Shown: positions 24,935 to 38,322 of the stretch, one piece after another
Layout of the letters: every line of letters begins with the position of its first letter
Position numbering within the stretch: position 1 is the first letter of the stretch
Assembly (NCBI GenBank): GCA_027574665.1
Contig: CM050665.1
Span: 620,001 to 684,000 of the forward strand
Direction of reading: 5' to 3'
Origin: Rhynochetos jubatus
Lineage: Eukaryota; Chordata; Aves; Eurypygiformes; Rhynochetidae
Length of the DNA stretch: 64,000 nt
Position numbers and translations under genes: made by a program
Notes under the pieces: model-generated
What the model was told of the DNA's origin: nothing
What the model saw: the letters and a program-made list of their open reading frames with translations, nothing else
The model's database searches: none

Positions 24935-26038
24935 TCTGGTTCTCCGGACCCTAACCCTAACCCTAACCCTAGAAGTTGCCGACCGTGGTTTCCGGCCACG
25001 GCCCCCCCCGGGTTCTGGCTAGGAAAGCTGGGGAAGGAGCCATGTCTGTGCAGTGTCGTGCTCCTCTTGGCAGGCCTTTGCAATCCCAATTATCCCTGGA
25101 GCTGTGGGCTTTCTGGTTCTCCGGACCCTAACCCTAACCCTAACCCTAGAAGTTGCCGACCGCGGTTTTCGGCCACGGCCCGCCGGATTCTGGCTAGGAA
25201 AGCTGGGGAAGGAGCCATGTCGGTACAGTGTCGTGCTCCTCTTGGCAGGCCTTTGCAATCCCAATTATCCCTGGAGCTGTGGGCTTTCTGGTTCTCCGGA
25301 CCCTAACCCTAACCCTAACCCTAGAAGTTGCCGACCGCGGTTTCCGGCCACGGCCCCCCCCGGGTTCTGGCTAGGAAAGCAGGGGAAGGAGCCATGTCTG
25401 TGCAGTGTCGTGCTCCTCTTGGCAGGCCTTTGCAATCCCAATTATCCCTGGAGCTGTGGGCTTTCTGGTTCTCCGGACCCTAACCCTAACCCTAACCCTA
25501 GAAGTTGCCGACCGTGGTTTCCGGCCACGGCCCCCCCCGGGCTCTGGCTAGGAAAGCTGGGGAAGGAGCCATGTCTGTGCAGTGTCGTGCTCCTCTTGGC
25601 AGGCCTTTGCAATCCCAATTATCCCTGGAGCTGTGGGCTTTCTGGTTCTCCGGACCCTAACCCTAACCCTAACCCTAGAAGTTGCCGACCGCGGTTTCCG
25701 GCCACGGCCCCCCCTGGGTTCTGGCTAGGAAAGCTGGGGAAGGAGCCATGTCTGTGCAGTGTCGTGCTCCTCTTGGCAGGCCTTTGCAATCCCAATTATC
25801 CCTGGAGCTGTGGGCTTTCTGGTTCTCCGGACCCTAACCCTAAACCTAACCCTAACCCTAGAAGTTGCCGACCGCGGTTTCCGGCCACGGCCCCCCCCGG
25901 GTTCTGGCTAGGAGAGCAGGGGAAGGAGCCATGTCGGTGCAGTGTCGTGCTCCTCTTGGCAGGCCTTTGCAATCCCAATTATCCCTGGAGCTGTGGGCTT
26001 TCTGGTTCTCCGGACCCTAACCCTAACCCTAACCCTAG
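23898..26038. repeat. Offset-3,568 duplication, right copy
   Basis: Counterpart of 20,330-22,470. The 183-bp units at 24193, 24730 and 25796 and the marker at 25112 each sit exactly 3,568 bp from their partners. The distance is 20 units: 20 x 177 plus five hexamers minus the two bases of the 175-bp marker, so the arithmetic accounts for every base. Confidence 0.82.
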
Positions 26039-29000
26039 AAGTTGCCGTCTGCGGTTTCCGGCCACGGCCCCCCCGGGGTTCTGGCTAGGAAAGCAGGGGA
26101 AGGAGCCATGTCTGTGCCGTGTCGTGCTCCTCTTGGCAGGCCTTTGCAATCCCAATTATCCCTGGAGCTGTGGGCTTTCTGGTTCTCCGGACCCTAACCC
26201 TAACCCTAACCCTAGAAGTTGCCGACCGTGGTTTCCGGCCACGGCCCCCCCCGGGTTCTGGCTAGGAAAGCTGGGGAAGGAGCCATGTCTGTGCCGTGTC
26301 GTGCTCCTCTTGGCAGGCCTTTGCAATCCCAATTATCCCTGGAGCTGTGGGCTTTCTGGTTCTCCGGACCCTAACCCTAACCCTAACCCTAGAAGTTGCC
26401 GACCGCGGTTTCCGGCCACGGCCCCCCCGGGGTTCTGGCTAGGAAAGCTGGGGAAGGAGCCATGTCTGTGCAGTGTCGTGCTCCTCTTGGCAGGCCTTTG
26501 CAATCCCAATTATCCCTGGAGCTGTGGGCTTTCTGGTTCTCCGGACCCTAACCCTAACCCTAACCCTAGAAGTTGCCGACCGCGGTTTCCGGCCACGGCC
26601 CCCCCTGGGTTCTGGCTAGGAAAGCAGGGGAAGGAGCCATGTCTGTGCAGTGTCGTGCTCCTCTTGGCAGGCCTTTGCAATCCCAATTATCCCTGGAGCT
26701 GTGGGCTATCTGGTTCTCCGGACCCTAACCCTAACCCTAACCCTAGAAGTTGCCGACCGCGGTTTCCGGCCACGGCCCCCCCTGGGTTCTGGCTAGGAAA
26801 GCTGGGGAAGGAGCCATGTCTGTGCAGTGTCGTGCTCCTCTTGGCAGGCCTTTGCAATCCCAATTATCCCTGGAGCTGTGGGCTTTCTGGTTCTCCGGAC
26901 CCTAACCCTAACCCTAACCCTAGAAGTTGCCGACCGCGGTTTCCGGCCACGGCCCCCCCGGGGTTCTGGCTAGGAAAGCAGGGGAAGGAGCCATGTCTGT
27001 GCAGTGTCGTGCTCCTCTTGGCAGGCCTTTGCAATCCCAATTATCCCTGGAGCTGTGGGCTATCTGGTTCTCCGGACCCTAACCCTAACCCTAACCCTAG
27101 AAGTTGCCGACCGTGGTTTCCGGCCACGGCCCCCCCCGGGTTCTGGCTAGGAAAGCAGGGGAAGGAGCCATGTCTGTGCAGTGTCGTGCTCCTCTTGGCA
27201 GGCCTTTGCAATCCCAATTATCCCTGGAGCTGTGGGCTTTCTGGTTCTCCGGACCCTAACCCTAACCCTAACCCTAACCCTAGAAGTTGCCGACCGCGGT
27301 TTCCGGCCACGGCCCCCCCGGGGTTCTGGCTAGGAGAGCAGGGGAAGGAGCCATGTCGGTGCAGTGTCGTGCTCCTCTTGGCAGGCCTTTGCAATCCCAA
27401 TTATCCCTGGAGCTGTGGGCTTTCTGGTTCTCCGGACCCTAACCCTAACCCTAACCCTAGAAGTTGCCGTCTGCGGTTTCCGGCCACGGCCCCCCCCGGG
27501 TTCTGGCTAGGAAAGCAGGGGAAGGAGCCATGTCTGTGCCGTGTCGTGCTCCTCTTGGCAGGCCTTTGCAATCCCAATTATCCCTGGAGCTGTGGGCTTT
27601 CTGGTTCTCCGGACCCTAACCCTAACCCTAACCCTAGAAGTTGCCGACCGTGGTTTCCGGCCACGGCCCCCCCCGGGTTCTGGCTAGGAAAGCTGGGGAA
27701 GGAGCCATGTCTGTGCCGTGTCGTGCTCCTCTTGGCAGGCCTTTGCAATCCCAATTATCCCTGGAGCTGTGGGCTTTCTGGTTCTCCGGACCCTAACCCT
27801 AACCCTAACCCTAGAAGTTGCCGACCGCGGTTTCCGGCCACGGCCCCCCCGGGGTTCTGGCTAGGAAAGCAGGGGAAGGAGCCATGTCTGTGCAGTGTCG
27901 TGCTCCTCTTGGCAGGCCTTTGCAATCCCAATTATCCCTGGAGCTGTGGGCTTTCTGGTTCTCCGGACCCTAACCCTAACCCTAACCCTAGAAGTTGCCG
28001 ACCGCGGTTTCCGGCCACGGCCCCCCCCGGGTTCTGGCTAGGAAAGCAGGGGAAGGAGCCATGTCTGTGCAGTGTCGTGCTCCTCTTGGCAGGCCTTTGC
28101 AATCCCAATTATCCCTGGAGCTGTGGGCTTTCTGGTTCTCCGGACCCTAACCCTAACCCTAACCCTAGAAGTTGCCGACCGTGGTTTCCGCCCACGGCCC
28201 CCCCCGGGCTCTGGCTAGGAAAGCTGGGGAAGGAGCCATGTCTGTGCAGTGTCGTGCTCCTCTTGGCAGGCCTTTGCAATCCCAATTATCCCTGGAGCTG
28301 TGGGCTTTCTGGTTCTCCGGACCCTAACCCTAACCCTAACCCTAGAAGTTGCCGACCGCGGTTTCCGGCCACGGCCCCCCCTGGGTTCTGGCTAGGAAAG
28401 CTGGGGAAGGAGCCATGTCTGTGCAGTGTCGTGCTCCTCTTGGCAGGCCTTTGCAATCCCAATTATCCCTGGAGCTGTGGGCTTTCTGGTTCTCCGGACC
28501 CTAACCCTAACCCTAACCCTAGAAGTTGCCGACCGCGGTTTTCGGCCACGGCCCGCCGGGTTCTGGCTAGGAAAGCTGGGGAAGGAGCCATGTCGGTACA
28601 GTGTCGTGCTCCTCTTGGCAGGCCTTTGCAATCCCAATTATCCCTGGAGCTGTGGGCTTTCTGGTTCTCCGGACCCTAACCCTAACCCTAACCCTAGAAG
28701 TTGCCGACCGCGGTTTCCGGCCACGGCCCCCCCCGGGTTCTGGCTAGGAAAGCAGGGGAAGGAGCCATGTCTGTGCAGTGTCGTGCTCCTCTTGGCAGGC
28801 CTTTGCAATCCCAATTATCCCTGGAGCTGTGGGCTTTCTGGTTCTCCGGACCCTAACCCTAACCCTAACCCTAGAAGTTGCCGACCGCGGTTTCCGGCCA
28901 CGGCCCCCCCCGGGCTCTGGCTAGGAAAGCTGGGGAAGGAGCCATGTCTGTGCAGTGTCGTGCTCCTCTTGGCAGGCCTTTGCAATCCCAATTATCCCTG

Positions 29001-32000
29001 GAGCTGTGGGCTTTCTGGTTCTCCGGACCCTAACCCTAACCCTAACCCTAACCCTAGAAGTTGCCGACCGCGGTTTCCGGCCACGGCCCCCCCGGGGTTC
29101 TGGCTAGGAGAGCAGGGGAAGGAGCCATGTCGGTGCAGTGTCGTGCTCCTCTTGGCAGGCCTTTGCAATCCCAATTATCCCTGGAGCTGTGGGCTTTCTG
29201 GTTCTCCGGACCCTAACCCTAACCCTAACCCTAGAAGTTGCCGACCGCGGTTTCCGGCCACGGCCCCCCCTGGGTTCTGGCTAGGAAAGCTGGGGAAGGA
29301 GCCATGTCTGTGCAGTGTCGTGCTCCTCTTGGCAGGCCTTTGCAATCCCAATTATCCCTGGAGCTGTGGGCTTTCTGGTTCTCCGGACCCTAACCCTAAC
29401 CCTAACCCTAGAAGTTGCCGACCGTGGTTTCCGGCCACGGCCCCCCCCGGGTTCTGGCTAGGAAAGCTGGGGAAGGAGCCATGTCTGTGCAGTGTCGTGC
29501 TCCTCTTGGCAGGCCTTTGCAATCCCAATTATCCCTGGAGCTGTGGGCTTTCTGGTTCTCCGGACCCTAACCCTAACCCTAACCCTAGAAGTTGCCGACC
29601 GCGGTTTTCGGCCACGGCCCGCCGGGTTCTGGCTAGGAAAGCTGGGGAAGGAGCCATGTCGGTACAGTGTCGTGCTCCTCTTGGCAGGCCTTTGCAATCC
29701 CAATTATCCCTGGAGCTGTGGGCTTTCTGGTTCTCCGGACCCTAACCCTAACCCTAACCCTAACCCTAGAAGTTGCCGTCTGCGGTTTCCGGCCACGGCC
29801 CCCCCCGGGTTCTGGCTAGGAAAGCAGGGGAAGGAGCCATGTCTGTGCCGTGTCGTGCTCCTCTTGGCAGGCCTTTGCAATCCCAATTATCCCTGGAGCT
29901 GTGGGCTTTCTGGTTCTCCGGACCCTAACCCTAACCCTAACCCTAGAAGTTGCCGACCGCGGTTTTCGGCCACGGCCCGCCGGGTTCTGGCTAGGAAAGC
30001 TGGGGAAGGAGCCATGTCGGTACAGTGTCGTGCTCCTCTTGGCAGGCCTTTGCAATCCCAATTATCCCTGGAGCTGTGGGCTTTCTGGTTCTCCGGACCC
30101 TAACCCTAACCCTAACCCTAGAAGTTGCCGACCGTGGTTTCCGGCCACGGCCCCCCCTGGGTTCTGGCTAGGAAAGCAGGGGAAGGAGCCATGTCTGTGC
30201 AGTGTCGTGCTCCTCTTGGCAGGCCTTTGCAATCCCAATTATCCCTGGAGCTGTGGGCTTTCTGGTTCTCCGGACCCTAACCCTAACCCTAACCCTAGAA
30301 GTTGCCGACCGCGGTTTCCGGCCACGGCCCCCCCCGGGTTCTGGCTAGGAAAGCAGGGGAAGGAGCCATGTCTGTGCAGTGTCGTGCTCCTCTTGGCAGG
30401 CCTTTGCAATCCCAATTATCCCTGGAGCTGTGGGCTTTCTGGTTCTCCGGACCCTAACCCTAACCCTAACCCTAGAAGTTGCCGACCGTGGTTTCCGGCC
30501 ACGGCCCCCCCCGGGCTCTGGCTAGGAAAGCTGGGGAAGGAGCCATGTCTGTGCAGTGTCGTGCTCCTCTTGGCAGGCCTTTGCAATCCCAATTATCCCT
30601 GGAGCTGTGGGCTTTCTGGTTCTCCGGACCCTAACCCTAAACCTAACCCTAACCCTAGAAGTTGCCGACCGCGGTTTCCGGCCACGGCCCCCCCCGGGTT
30701 CTGGCTAGGAGAGCAGGGGAAGGAGCCATGTCGGTGCAGTGTCGTGCTCCTCTTGGCAGGCCTTTGCAATCCCAATTATCCCTGGAGCTGTGGGCTTTCT
30801 GGTTCTCCGGACCCTAACCCTAACCCTAACCCTAGAAGTTGCCGACCGTGGTTTCCGGCCACGGCCCCCCCCGGGTTCTGGCTAGGAAAGCAGGGGAAGG
30901 AGCCATGTCTGTGCAGTGTCGTGCTCCTCTTGGCAGGCCTTTGCAATCCCAATTATCCCTGGAGCTGTGGGCTTTCTGGTTCTCCGGACCCTAACCCTAA
31001 CCCTAACCCTAGAAGTTGCCGACCGCGGTTTCCGGCCACGGCCCCCCCTGGGTTCTGGCTAGGAAAGCTGGGGAAGGAGCCATGTCTGTGCAGTGTCGTG
31101 CTCCTCTTGGCAGGCCTTTGCAATCCCAATTATCCCTGGAGCTGTGGGCTTTCTGGTTCTCCGGACCCTAACCCTAACCCTAACCCTAACCCTAGAAGTT
31201 GCCGACCGCGGTTTCCGGCCACGGCCCCCCCGGGGTTCTGGCTAGGAGAGCAGGGGAAGGAGCCATGTCGGTGCAGTGTCGTGCTCCTCTTGGCAGGCCT
31301 TTGCAATCCCAATTATCCCTGGAGCTGTGGGCTTTCTGGTTCTCCGGACCCTAACCCTAACCCTAACCCTAGAAGTTGCCGTCTGCGGTTTCCGGCCACG
31401 GCCCCCCCCGGGTTCTGGCTAGGAAAGCAGGGGAAGGAGCCATGTCTGTGCCGTGTCGTGCTCCTCTTGGCAGGCCTTTGCAATCCCAATTATCCCTGGA
31501 GCTGTGGGCTTTCTGGTTCTCCGGACCCTAACCCTAACCCTAACCCTAGAAGTTGCCGACCGTGGTTTCCGGCCACGGCCCCCCCCGGGTTCTGGCTAGG
31601 AAAGCTGGGGAAGGAGCCATGTCTGTGCCGTGTCGTGCTCCTCTTGGCAGGCCTTTGCAATCCCAATTATCCCTGGAGCTGTGGGCTTTCTGGTTCTCCG
31701 GACCCTAACCCTAACCCTAACCCTAGAAGTTGCCGACCGCGGTTTCCGGCCACGGCCCCCCCGGGGTTCTGGCTAGGAAAGCAGGGGAAGGAGCCATGTC
31801 TGTGCAGTGTCGTGCTCCTCTTGGCAGGCCTTTGCAATCCCAATTATCCCTGGAGCTGTGGGCTTTCTGGTTCTCCGGACCCTAACCCTAACCCTAACCC
31901 TAGAAGTTGCCGACCGTGGTTTCCGGCCACGGCCCCCCCCGGGTTCTGGCTAGGAAAGCTGGGGAAGGAGCCATGTCTGTGCCGTGTCGTGCTCCTCTTG

Positions 32001-35000
32001 GCAGGCCTTTGCAATCCCAATTATCCCTGGAGCTGTGGGCTTTCTGGTTCTCCGGACCCTAACCCTAACCCTAACCCTAGAAGTTGCCGACCGTGGTTTC
32101 CGGCCACGGCCCCCCCCGGGTTCTGGCTAGGAAAGCTGGGGAAGGAGCCATGTCTGTGCAGTGTCGTGCTCCTCTTGGCAGGCCTTTGCAATCCCAATTA
32201 TCCCTGGAGCTGTGGGCTTTCTGGTTCTCCGGACCCTAACCCTAACCCTAGAAGTTGCCGACCGCGGTTTCCGGCCACGGCCCCCCCTGGGTTCTGTCTA
32301 GGAAAGCTGGGGAAGGAGCCATGTCTGTGCAGTGTCGTGCTCCTCTTGGCAGGCCTTTGCAATCCCAATTATCCCTGGAGCTGTGGGCTTTCTGGTTCTC
32401 CGGACCCTAACCCTAACCCTAACCCTAACCCTAGAAGTTGCCGACCGCGGTTTCCGGCCACGGCCCCCCCGGGGTTCTGGCTAGGAGAGCAGGGGAAGGA
32501 GCCATGTCGGTGCAGTGTCGTGCTCCTCTTGGCAGGCCTTTGCAATCCCAATTATCCCTGGAGCTGTGGGCTTTCTGGTTCTCCGGACCCTAACCCTAAC
32601 CCTAACCCTAGAAGTTGCCGACCGCGGTTTCCGGCCACGGCCCCCCCGGGGTTCTGGCTAGGAAAGCTGGGGAAGGAGCCATGTCGGTGCAGTGTCGTGC
32701 TCCTCTTGGCAGGCCTTTGCAATCCCAATTATCCCTGGAGCTGTGGGCTTTCTGGTTCTCCGGACCCTAACCCTAACCCTAACCCTAGAAGTTGCCGACC
32801 GTGGTTTCCGGCCACGGCCCCCCCCGGGTTCTGGCTAGGAAAGCAGGGGAAGGAGCCATGTCTGTGCAGTGTCGTGCTCCTCTTGGCAGGCCTTTGCAAT
32901 CCCAATTATCCCTGGAGCTGTGGGCTTTCTGGTTCTCCGGACCCTAACCCTAACCCTAGAAGTTGCCGACCGCGGTTTCCGGCCACGGCCCCCCCCGGGT
33001 TCTGGCTAGGAAAGCAGGGGAAGGAGCCATATCTGTGCAGTGTCGTGCTCCTCTTGGCAGGCCTTTGCAATCCCAATTATCCCTGGAGCTGTGGGCTTTC
33101 TGGTTCTCCGGACCCTAACCCTAACCCTAACCCTAGAAGTTGCCGACCGCGGTTTCCGGCCACGGCCCCCCCTGGGTTCTGGCTAGGAAAGCTGGGGAAG
33201 GAGCCATGTCTGTGCAGTGTCGTGCTCCTCTTGGCAGGCCTTTGCAATCCCAATTATCCCTGGAGCTGTGGGCTTTCTGGTTCTCCGGACCCTAACCCTA
33301 ACCCTAACCCTAGAAGTTGCCGACCGCGGTTTCTGGCCACGGCCCCCCCTGGGTTCTGGCTAGGAAAGCTGGGGAAGGAGCCATGTCGGTGCAGTGTCGT
33401 GCTCCTCTTGGCAGGCCTTTGCAATCCCAATTATCCCTGGAGCTGTGGGCTTTCTGGTTCTCCGGACCCTAACCCTAACCCTAACCCTAGAAGTTGCCGA
33501 CCGCGGTTTCCGGCCACGGCCCCCCCTGGGTTCTGGCTAGGAAAGCTGGGGAAGGAGCCATGTCTGTGCAGTGTCGTGCTCCTCTTGGCAGGCCTTTGCA
33601 ATCCCAATTATCCCTGGAGCTGTGGGCTTTCTGGTTCTCCGGACCCTAACCCTAACCCTAACCCTAACCCTAGAAGTTGCCGACCGCGGTTTCCGGCCAC
33701 GGCCCCCCCGGGGTTCTGGCTAGGAGAGCAGGGGAAGGAGCCATGTCGGTGCAGTGTCGTGCTCCTCTTGGCAGGCCTTTGCAATCCCAATTATCCCTGG
33801 AGCTGTGGGCTTTCTGGTTCTCCGGACCCTAACCCTAACCCTAACCCTAGAAGTTGCCGACCGCGGTTTCCGGCCACGGCCCCCCCCGGGTTCTGGCTAG
33901 GAAATCAGGGGAAGGAGCCATGTCTGTGCAGTGTCGTGCTCCTCTTGGCAGGCCTTTGCAATCCCAATTATCCCTGGAGCTGTGGGCTTTCTGGTTCTCC
34001 GGACCCTAACCCTAACCCTAGAAGTTGCTGACCGCGGTTTCCGGCCACGGCCCCCCCCGGGTTCTGGCTAGGAAAGCAGGGGAAGGAGCCATATCTGTGC
34101 AGTGTCGTGCTCCTCTTGGCAGGCCTTTGCAATCCCAATTATCCCTGGAGCTGTGGGCTTTCTGGTTCTCCGGACCCTAACCCTAACCCTAACCCTAGAA
34201 GTTGCCGACCGCGGTTTCCGGCCACGGCCCCCCCTGGGTTCTGGCTAGGAAAGCTGGGGAAGGAGCCATGTCTGTGCAGTGTCGTGCTCCTCTTGGCAGG
34301 CCTTTGCAATCCCAATTATCCCTGGAGCTGTGGGCTTTCTGGTTCTCCGGACCCTAACCCTAACCCTAACCCTAGAAGTTGCCGACCGCGGTTTCCGGCC
34401 ACGGCCCCCCCTGGGTTCTGGCTAGGAAAGCTGGGGAAGGAGCCATGTCTGTGCAGTGTCGTGCTCCTCTTGGCAGGCCTTTGCAATCCCAATTATCCCT
34501 GGAGCTGTGGGCTTTCTGGTTCTCCGGACCCTAACCCTAACCCTAACCCTAGAAGTTGCCGACCGTGGTTTCCGGCCACGGCCTCCCCTGGGTTCTGGCT
34601 AGGAAAGCAGGGGAAGGAGCCATGTCTGTGCAGTGTCGTGCTCCTCTTGGCAGGCCTTTGCAATCCCAATTATCCCTGGAGCTGTGGGCTTTCTGGTTCT
34701 CCGGACCCTAACCCTAACCCTAGAAGTTGCCGACCGCGGTTTCCAACCACGGCCCCCCCCGGGTTCTGGCTAGGAAAGCAGGGGAAGGAGCCATATCTGT
34801 GCAGTGTCGTGCTCCTCTTGGCAGGCCTTTGCAATCCCAATTATCCCTGGAGCTGTGGGCTTTCTGGTTCTCCGGACCCTAACCCTAACCCTAACCCTAG
34901 AAGTTGCCGACCGCGGTTTCCGGCCACGGCCCCCCCTGGGTTCTGGCTAGGAAAGCAGGGGAAGGAGCCATGTCGGAGCAGTGTCGTGCTCCTCTTGGCA

Positions 35001-36239
35001 GGCCTTTGCAATCCCAATTATCCCTGGAGCTGTGGGCTATCTGGTTCTCCGGACCCTAACCCTAACCCTAACCCTAACCCTAGAAGTTGCCGACCGTGGT
35101 TTCCGGCCACGGCCCCCCCCGGGTTCTGGCTAGGAAAGCAGGGGAAGGAGCCATGTCTGTGCAGTGTCGTGCTCCTCTTGGCAGGCCTTTGTAATCCCAA
35201 TTATCCCTGGAGCTGTGGGCTTTCTGGTTCTCCGGACCCTAACCCTAACCCTAGAAGTTGCCGACCGCGGTTTCCGGCCACGGCCCCCCCCGGGTTCTGG
35301 CTAGGAAAGCAGGGGAAGGAGCCATATCTGTGCAGTGTCGTGCTCCTCTTGGCAGGCCTTTGCAATCCCAATTATCCCTGGAGCTGTGGGCTATCTGGTT
35401 CTCCGGACCCTAACCCTAACCCTAACCCTAACCCTAGAAGTTGCCGACCGCGGTTTCCGGCCACGGCCCCCACGGGGTTCTGGCTAGGAAAGCAGGGGAA
35501 GGAGCCATGTCTGTGCAGTGTCGTGCTCCTCTTGGCAGGCCTTTGCAATCCCAATTATCCCTGGAGCTGTGGGCTTTCTGGTTCTCCGGACCCTAACCCT
35601 AACCCTAACCCTAGAAGTTGCCGACCGCGGTTTCCGGCCACGGCCCCCCCTGGTTTCTGGCTAGGAAAGCAGGGGAAGGAGCCATGTCTGTGCAGTGTCG
35701 TGCTCCTCTTGGCAGGCCTTTGCAATCCCAATTATCCCTGGAGCTGTGGGCTTTCCGGTTCTCCGGACCCTAACCCTAACCCTAACCCTAGAAGTTGCCG
35801 ACCGCGGTTTCTGGGCATGGCCCCCCCCGGGTTCTGGCTAGGAAAGCTGGGGAAGGAGCCATGTCTGTGCAGTGTCGTGCTCCTCTTGGCAGGCCTTTGC
35901 AATCCCAATTATCCCTGGAGCTGTGGGCTTTCTGGTTCTCCGGACCCTAACCCTAACCCTAACCCTAGAAGTTGCCGACCGCGGTTTCCGGCCACGGCCC
36001 CCCCTGGGTTCTGGCTAGGAAAGCAGGGGAAGGAGCCATGTCTGTGCAGTGTCGTGCTCCTCTTGGCAGGCCTTTGCAATCCCAATTATCCCTGGAGCTG
36101 TGGGCTTTCTGGTTCTCCGGACCCTAACCCTAACCCTAACCCTAGAAGTTGCCGACCGCGGTTTCCGGCCACGGCCCCCCCTGGGTTCTGGCTAGGAAAG
36201 CTGGGGAAGGAGCCATGTCGGAGCAGTGTCGTGCTCCTC

Positions 36240-36900
36240 TTGGCAGGCCTTTGCAATCCCAATTATCCCTGGAGCTGTGGGCTATCTGGTTCTCCGGACC
36301 CTAACCCTAACCCTAACCCTAACCCTAGAAGTTGCCGACCGCGGTTTCTGGGCATGGCCCCCCCTGGGTTCTGGCTAGGAAATCTGGGGAAGGAGCCATG
36401 TCGGTGCAGTGTCGTGCTCCTCTTGGCAGGCCTTTGCAATCCCAATTATCCCTGGAGCTGTGGGCTTTCTGGTTCTCCGGACCCTAACCCTAACCCTAAC
36501 CCTAGAAGTTGCCGACCGCGGTTTCCGGCCACGGCCCCCCCTGGGTTCTGGCTAGGAAAGCAGGGGAAGGAGCCATGTCTGTGCAGTGTCGTGCTCCTCT
36601 TGGCAGGCCTTTGCAATCCCAATTATCCCTGGAGCTGTGGGCTTTCTGGTTCTCCGGACCCTAACCCTAACCCTAACCCTAGAAGTTGCCGACCGCGGTT
36701 TCTGGGCATGGCCCCTCCCGGGTTCTGGCTAGGAAAGCTGGGGAAGGAGCCATGTCTGTGCAGTGTCGTGCTCCTCTTGGCAGGCCTTTGCAATCCCAAT
36801 TATCCCTGGAGCTGTGGGCTTTCTGGTTCTCCGGACCCTAACCCTAACCCTAACCCTAGAAGTTGCCGACCGCGGTTTCCGGCCACGGCCCCCCCTGGGT
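36240..36900. repeat. 1,422-bp higher-order repeat, left copy (CTGGGCATGG subtype)
   Basis: It holds a 183-bp unit with CTGGGCATGG (36348) and GGAAATCTGGGG, then a plain unit, then a second CTGGGCATGG unit (36702). The same series recurs exactly 1,422 bp to the right, equal to seven 177-bp units plus one 183-bp unit. A partial relative lies near 35.8 kb. Edges are approximate. Confidence 0.75.
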
Positions 36901-37661
36901 TCTGGCTAGGAAAGCAGGGGAAGGAGCCATGTCTGTGCAGTGTCGTGCTCCTCTTGGCAGGCCTTTGCAATCCCAATTATCCCTGGAGCTGTGGGCTTTC
37001 TGGTTCTCCGGACCCTAACCCTAACCCTAACCCTAGAAGTTGCCGACCGCGGTTTCTGGCCACGGCCCCCCCTGGGTTCTGGCTAGGAAATCTGGGGAAG
37101 GAGCCATGTCGGTGCAGTGTCGTGCTCCTCTTGGCAGGCCTTTGCAATCCCAATTATCCCTGGAGCTGTGGGCTTTCTGGTTCTCCGGACCCTAACCCTA
37201 ACCCTAACCCTAGAAGTTGCCGACCGCGGTTTCCGGCCACGGCCCCCCCTGGGTTCTGGCTAGGAAAGCTGGGGAAGGAGCCATGTCTGTGCAGTGTCGT
37301 GCTCCTCTTGGCAGGCCTTTGCAATCCCAATTATCCCTGGAGCTGTGGGCTTTCTGGTTCTCCGGACCCTAACCCTAACCCTAACCCTAGAAGTTGCCGA
37401 CCGCAGTTTCCGGCCACGGCCCCCCCCGGGTTCTGGCTAGGAAAGCAGGGGAAGGAGCCATGTCTGTGCAGTGTCGTGCTCCTCTTGGCAGGCCTTTGCA
37501 ATCCCAATTATCCCTGGAGCTGTGGGCTTTCTGGTTCTCCGGACCCTAACCCTAACCCTAACCCTAGAAGTTGCCGACCGCGGTTTCCGGCCACGGCCCC
37601 CCCTGGGTTCTGGCTAGGAAAGCTGGGGAAGGAGCCATGTCGGAGCAGTGTCGTGCTCCTC

Positions 37662-38322
37662 TTGGCAGGCCTTTGCAATCCCAATTATCCCTGGAGCTGT
37701 GGGCTATCTGGTTCTCCGGACCCTAACCCTAACCCTAACCCTAACCCTAGAAGTTGCCGACCGCGGTTTCTGGGCATGGCCCCCCCTGGGTTCTGGCTAG
37801 GAAATCTGGGGAAGGAGCCATGTCTGTGCAGTGTCGTGCTCCTCTTGGCAGGCCTTTGCAATCCCAATTATCCCTGGAGCTGTGGGCTTTCTGGTTCTCC
37901 GGACCCTAACCCTAACCCTAACCCTAGAAGTTGCCGACCGCGGTTTCCGGCCACGGCCCCCCCTGGGTTCTGGCTAGGAAAGCAGGGGAAGGAGCCATGT
38001 CTGTGCAGTGTCGTGCTCCTCTTGGCAGGCCTTTGCAATCCCAATTATCCCTGGAGCTGTGGGCTTTCTGGTTCTCCGGACCCTAACCCTAACCCTAACC
38101 CTAGAAGTTGCCGACCGCGGTTTCTGGGCATGGCCCCCCCGGGGTTCTGGCTAGGAAAGCTGGGGAAGGAGCCATGTCTGTGCAGTGTCGTGCTCCTCTT
38201 GGCAGGCCTTTGCAATCCCAATTATCCCTGGAGCTGTGGGCTTTCTGGTTCTCCGGACCCTAACCCTAACCCTAACCCTAGAAGTTGCCGACCGCGGTTT
38301 CCGGCCACGGCCCCCCCTGGGT
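37662..38322. repeat. 1,422-bp higher-order repeat, right copy
   Basis: CTGGGCATGG at 37770 and 38124 matches 36348 and 36702 at offset 1,422, as do the 183-bp units (36263 and 37685). Both copies are preceded by a TGTCGGAGCAG unit. The following units differ, so the duplication boundary is near 38.3 kb. Confidence 0.75.

Larger units (their letters stand above)
2326..30083. repeat. Thirteen short marker units (175 or 176 bp) with CGGTTTTCGG
   Basis: Units of 175 bp start at 2326, 3746, 5526, 8026, 21544, 25112, 28485, 29551 and 29909; units of 176 bp start at 9629, 11764, 14607 and 16388. All have CGGTTTTCGG in place of CGGTTTCCGG. The 175-bp form also has CCCGCCGGG (CCCGCCGGA at 21544 and 25112) in place of the long C-run; the 176-bp form has lost one base of the run. 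Many are followed by CGGTACAG in place of CTGTGCAG. Because they are linked multi-base haplotypes, they work as phase markers for higher-order repeats. Their spacings (1420, 1780, 2500, 1781, 3568 and others) fit whole numbers of units plus the expected hexamer changes. They shift the reading frame and end the long open frames. Confidence 0.9.
1..32219. repeat. A1 left zone: 177 and 183 bp units only
   Basis: In this half of A1 the telomeric block has four or five C-runs, and I find no 171-bp unit. Complete 183-bp units start at about 156, 693, 1407, 1590, 3187, 4076, 4613, 6210, 6570, 6930, 7113, 9064, 9424, 9960, 10851, 12980, 13871, 14761, 15652, 17604, 19026, 20625, 21162, 22228, 22588, 23656, 24193, 24730, 25796, 27218, 28992, 29704, 30593 and 31130 (positions in a phase beginning in the CAATTATCC tail). 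Three end types exist: CCGTAG, plain CCCTAG, and one with an internal CCTAAACC (4076, 22228, 25796, 30593). All the 175 and 176 bp marker units listed for the array lie in this zone. Confidence 0.9.
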
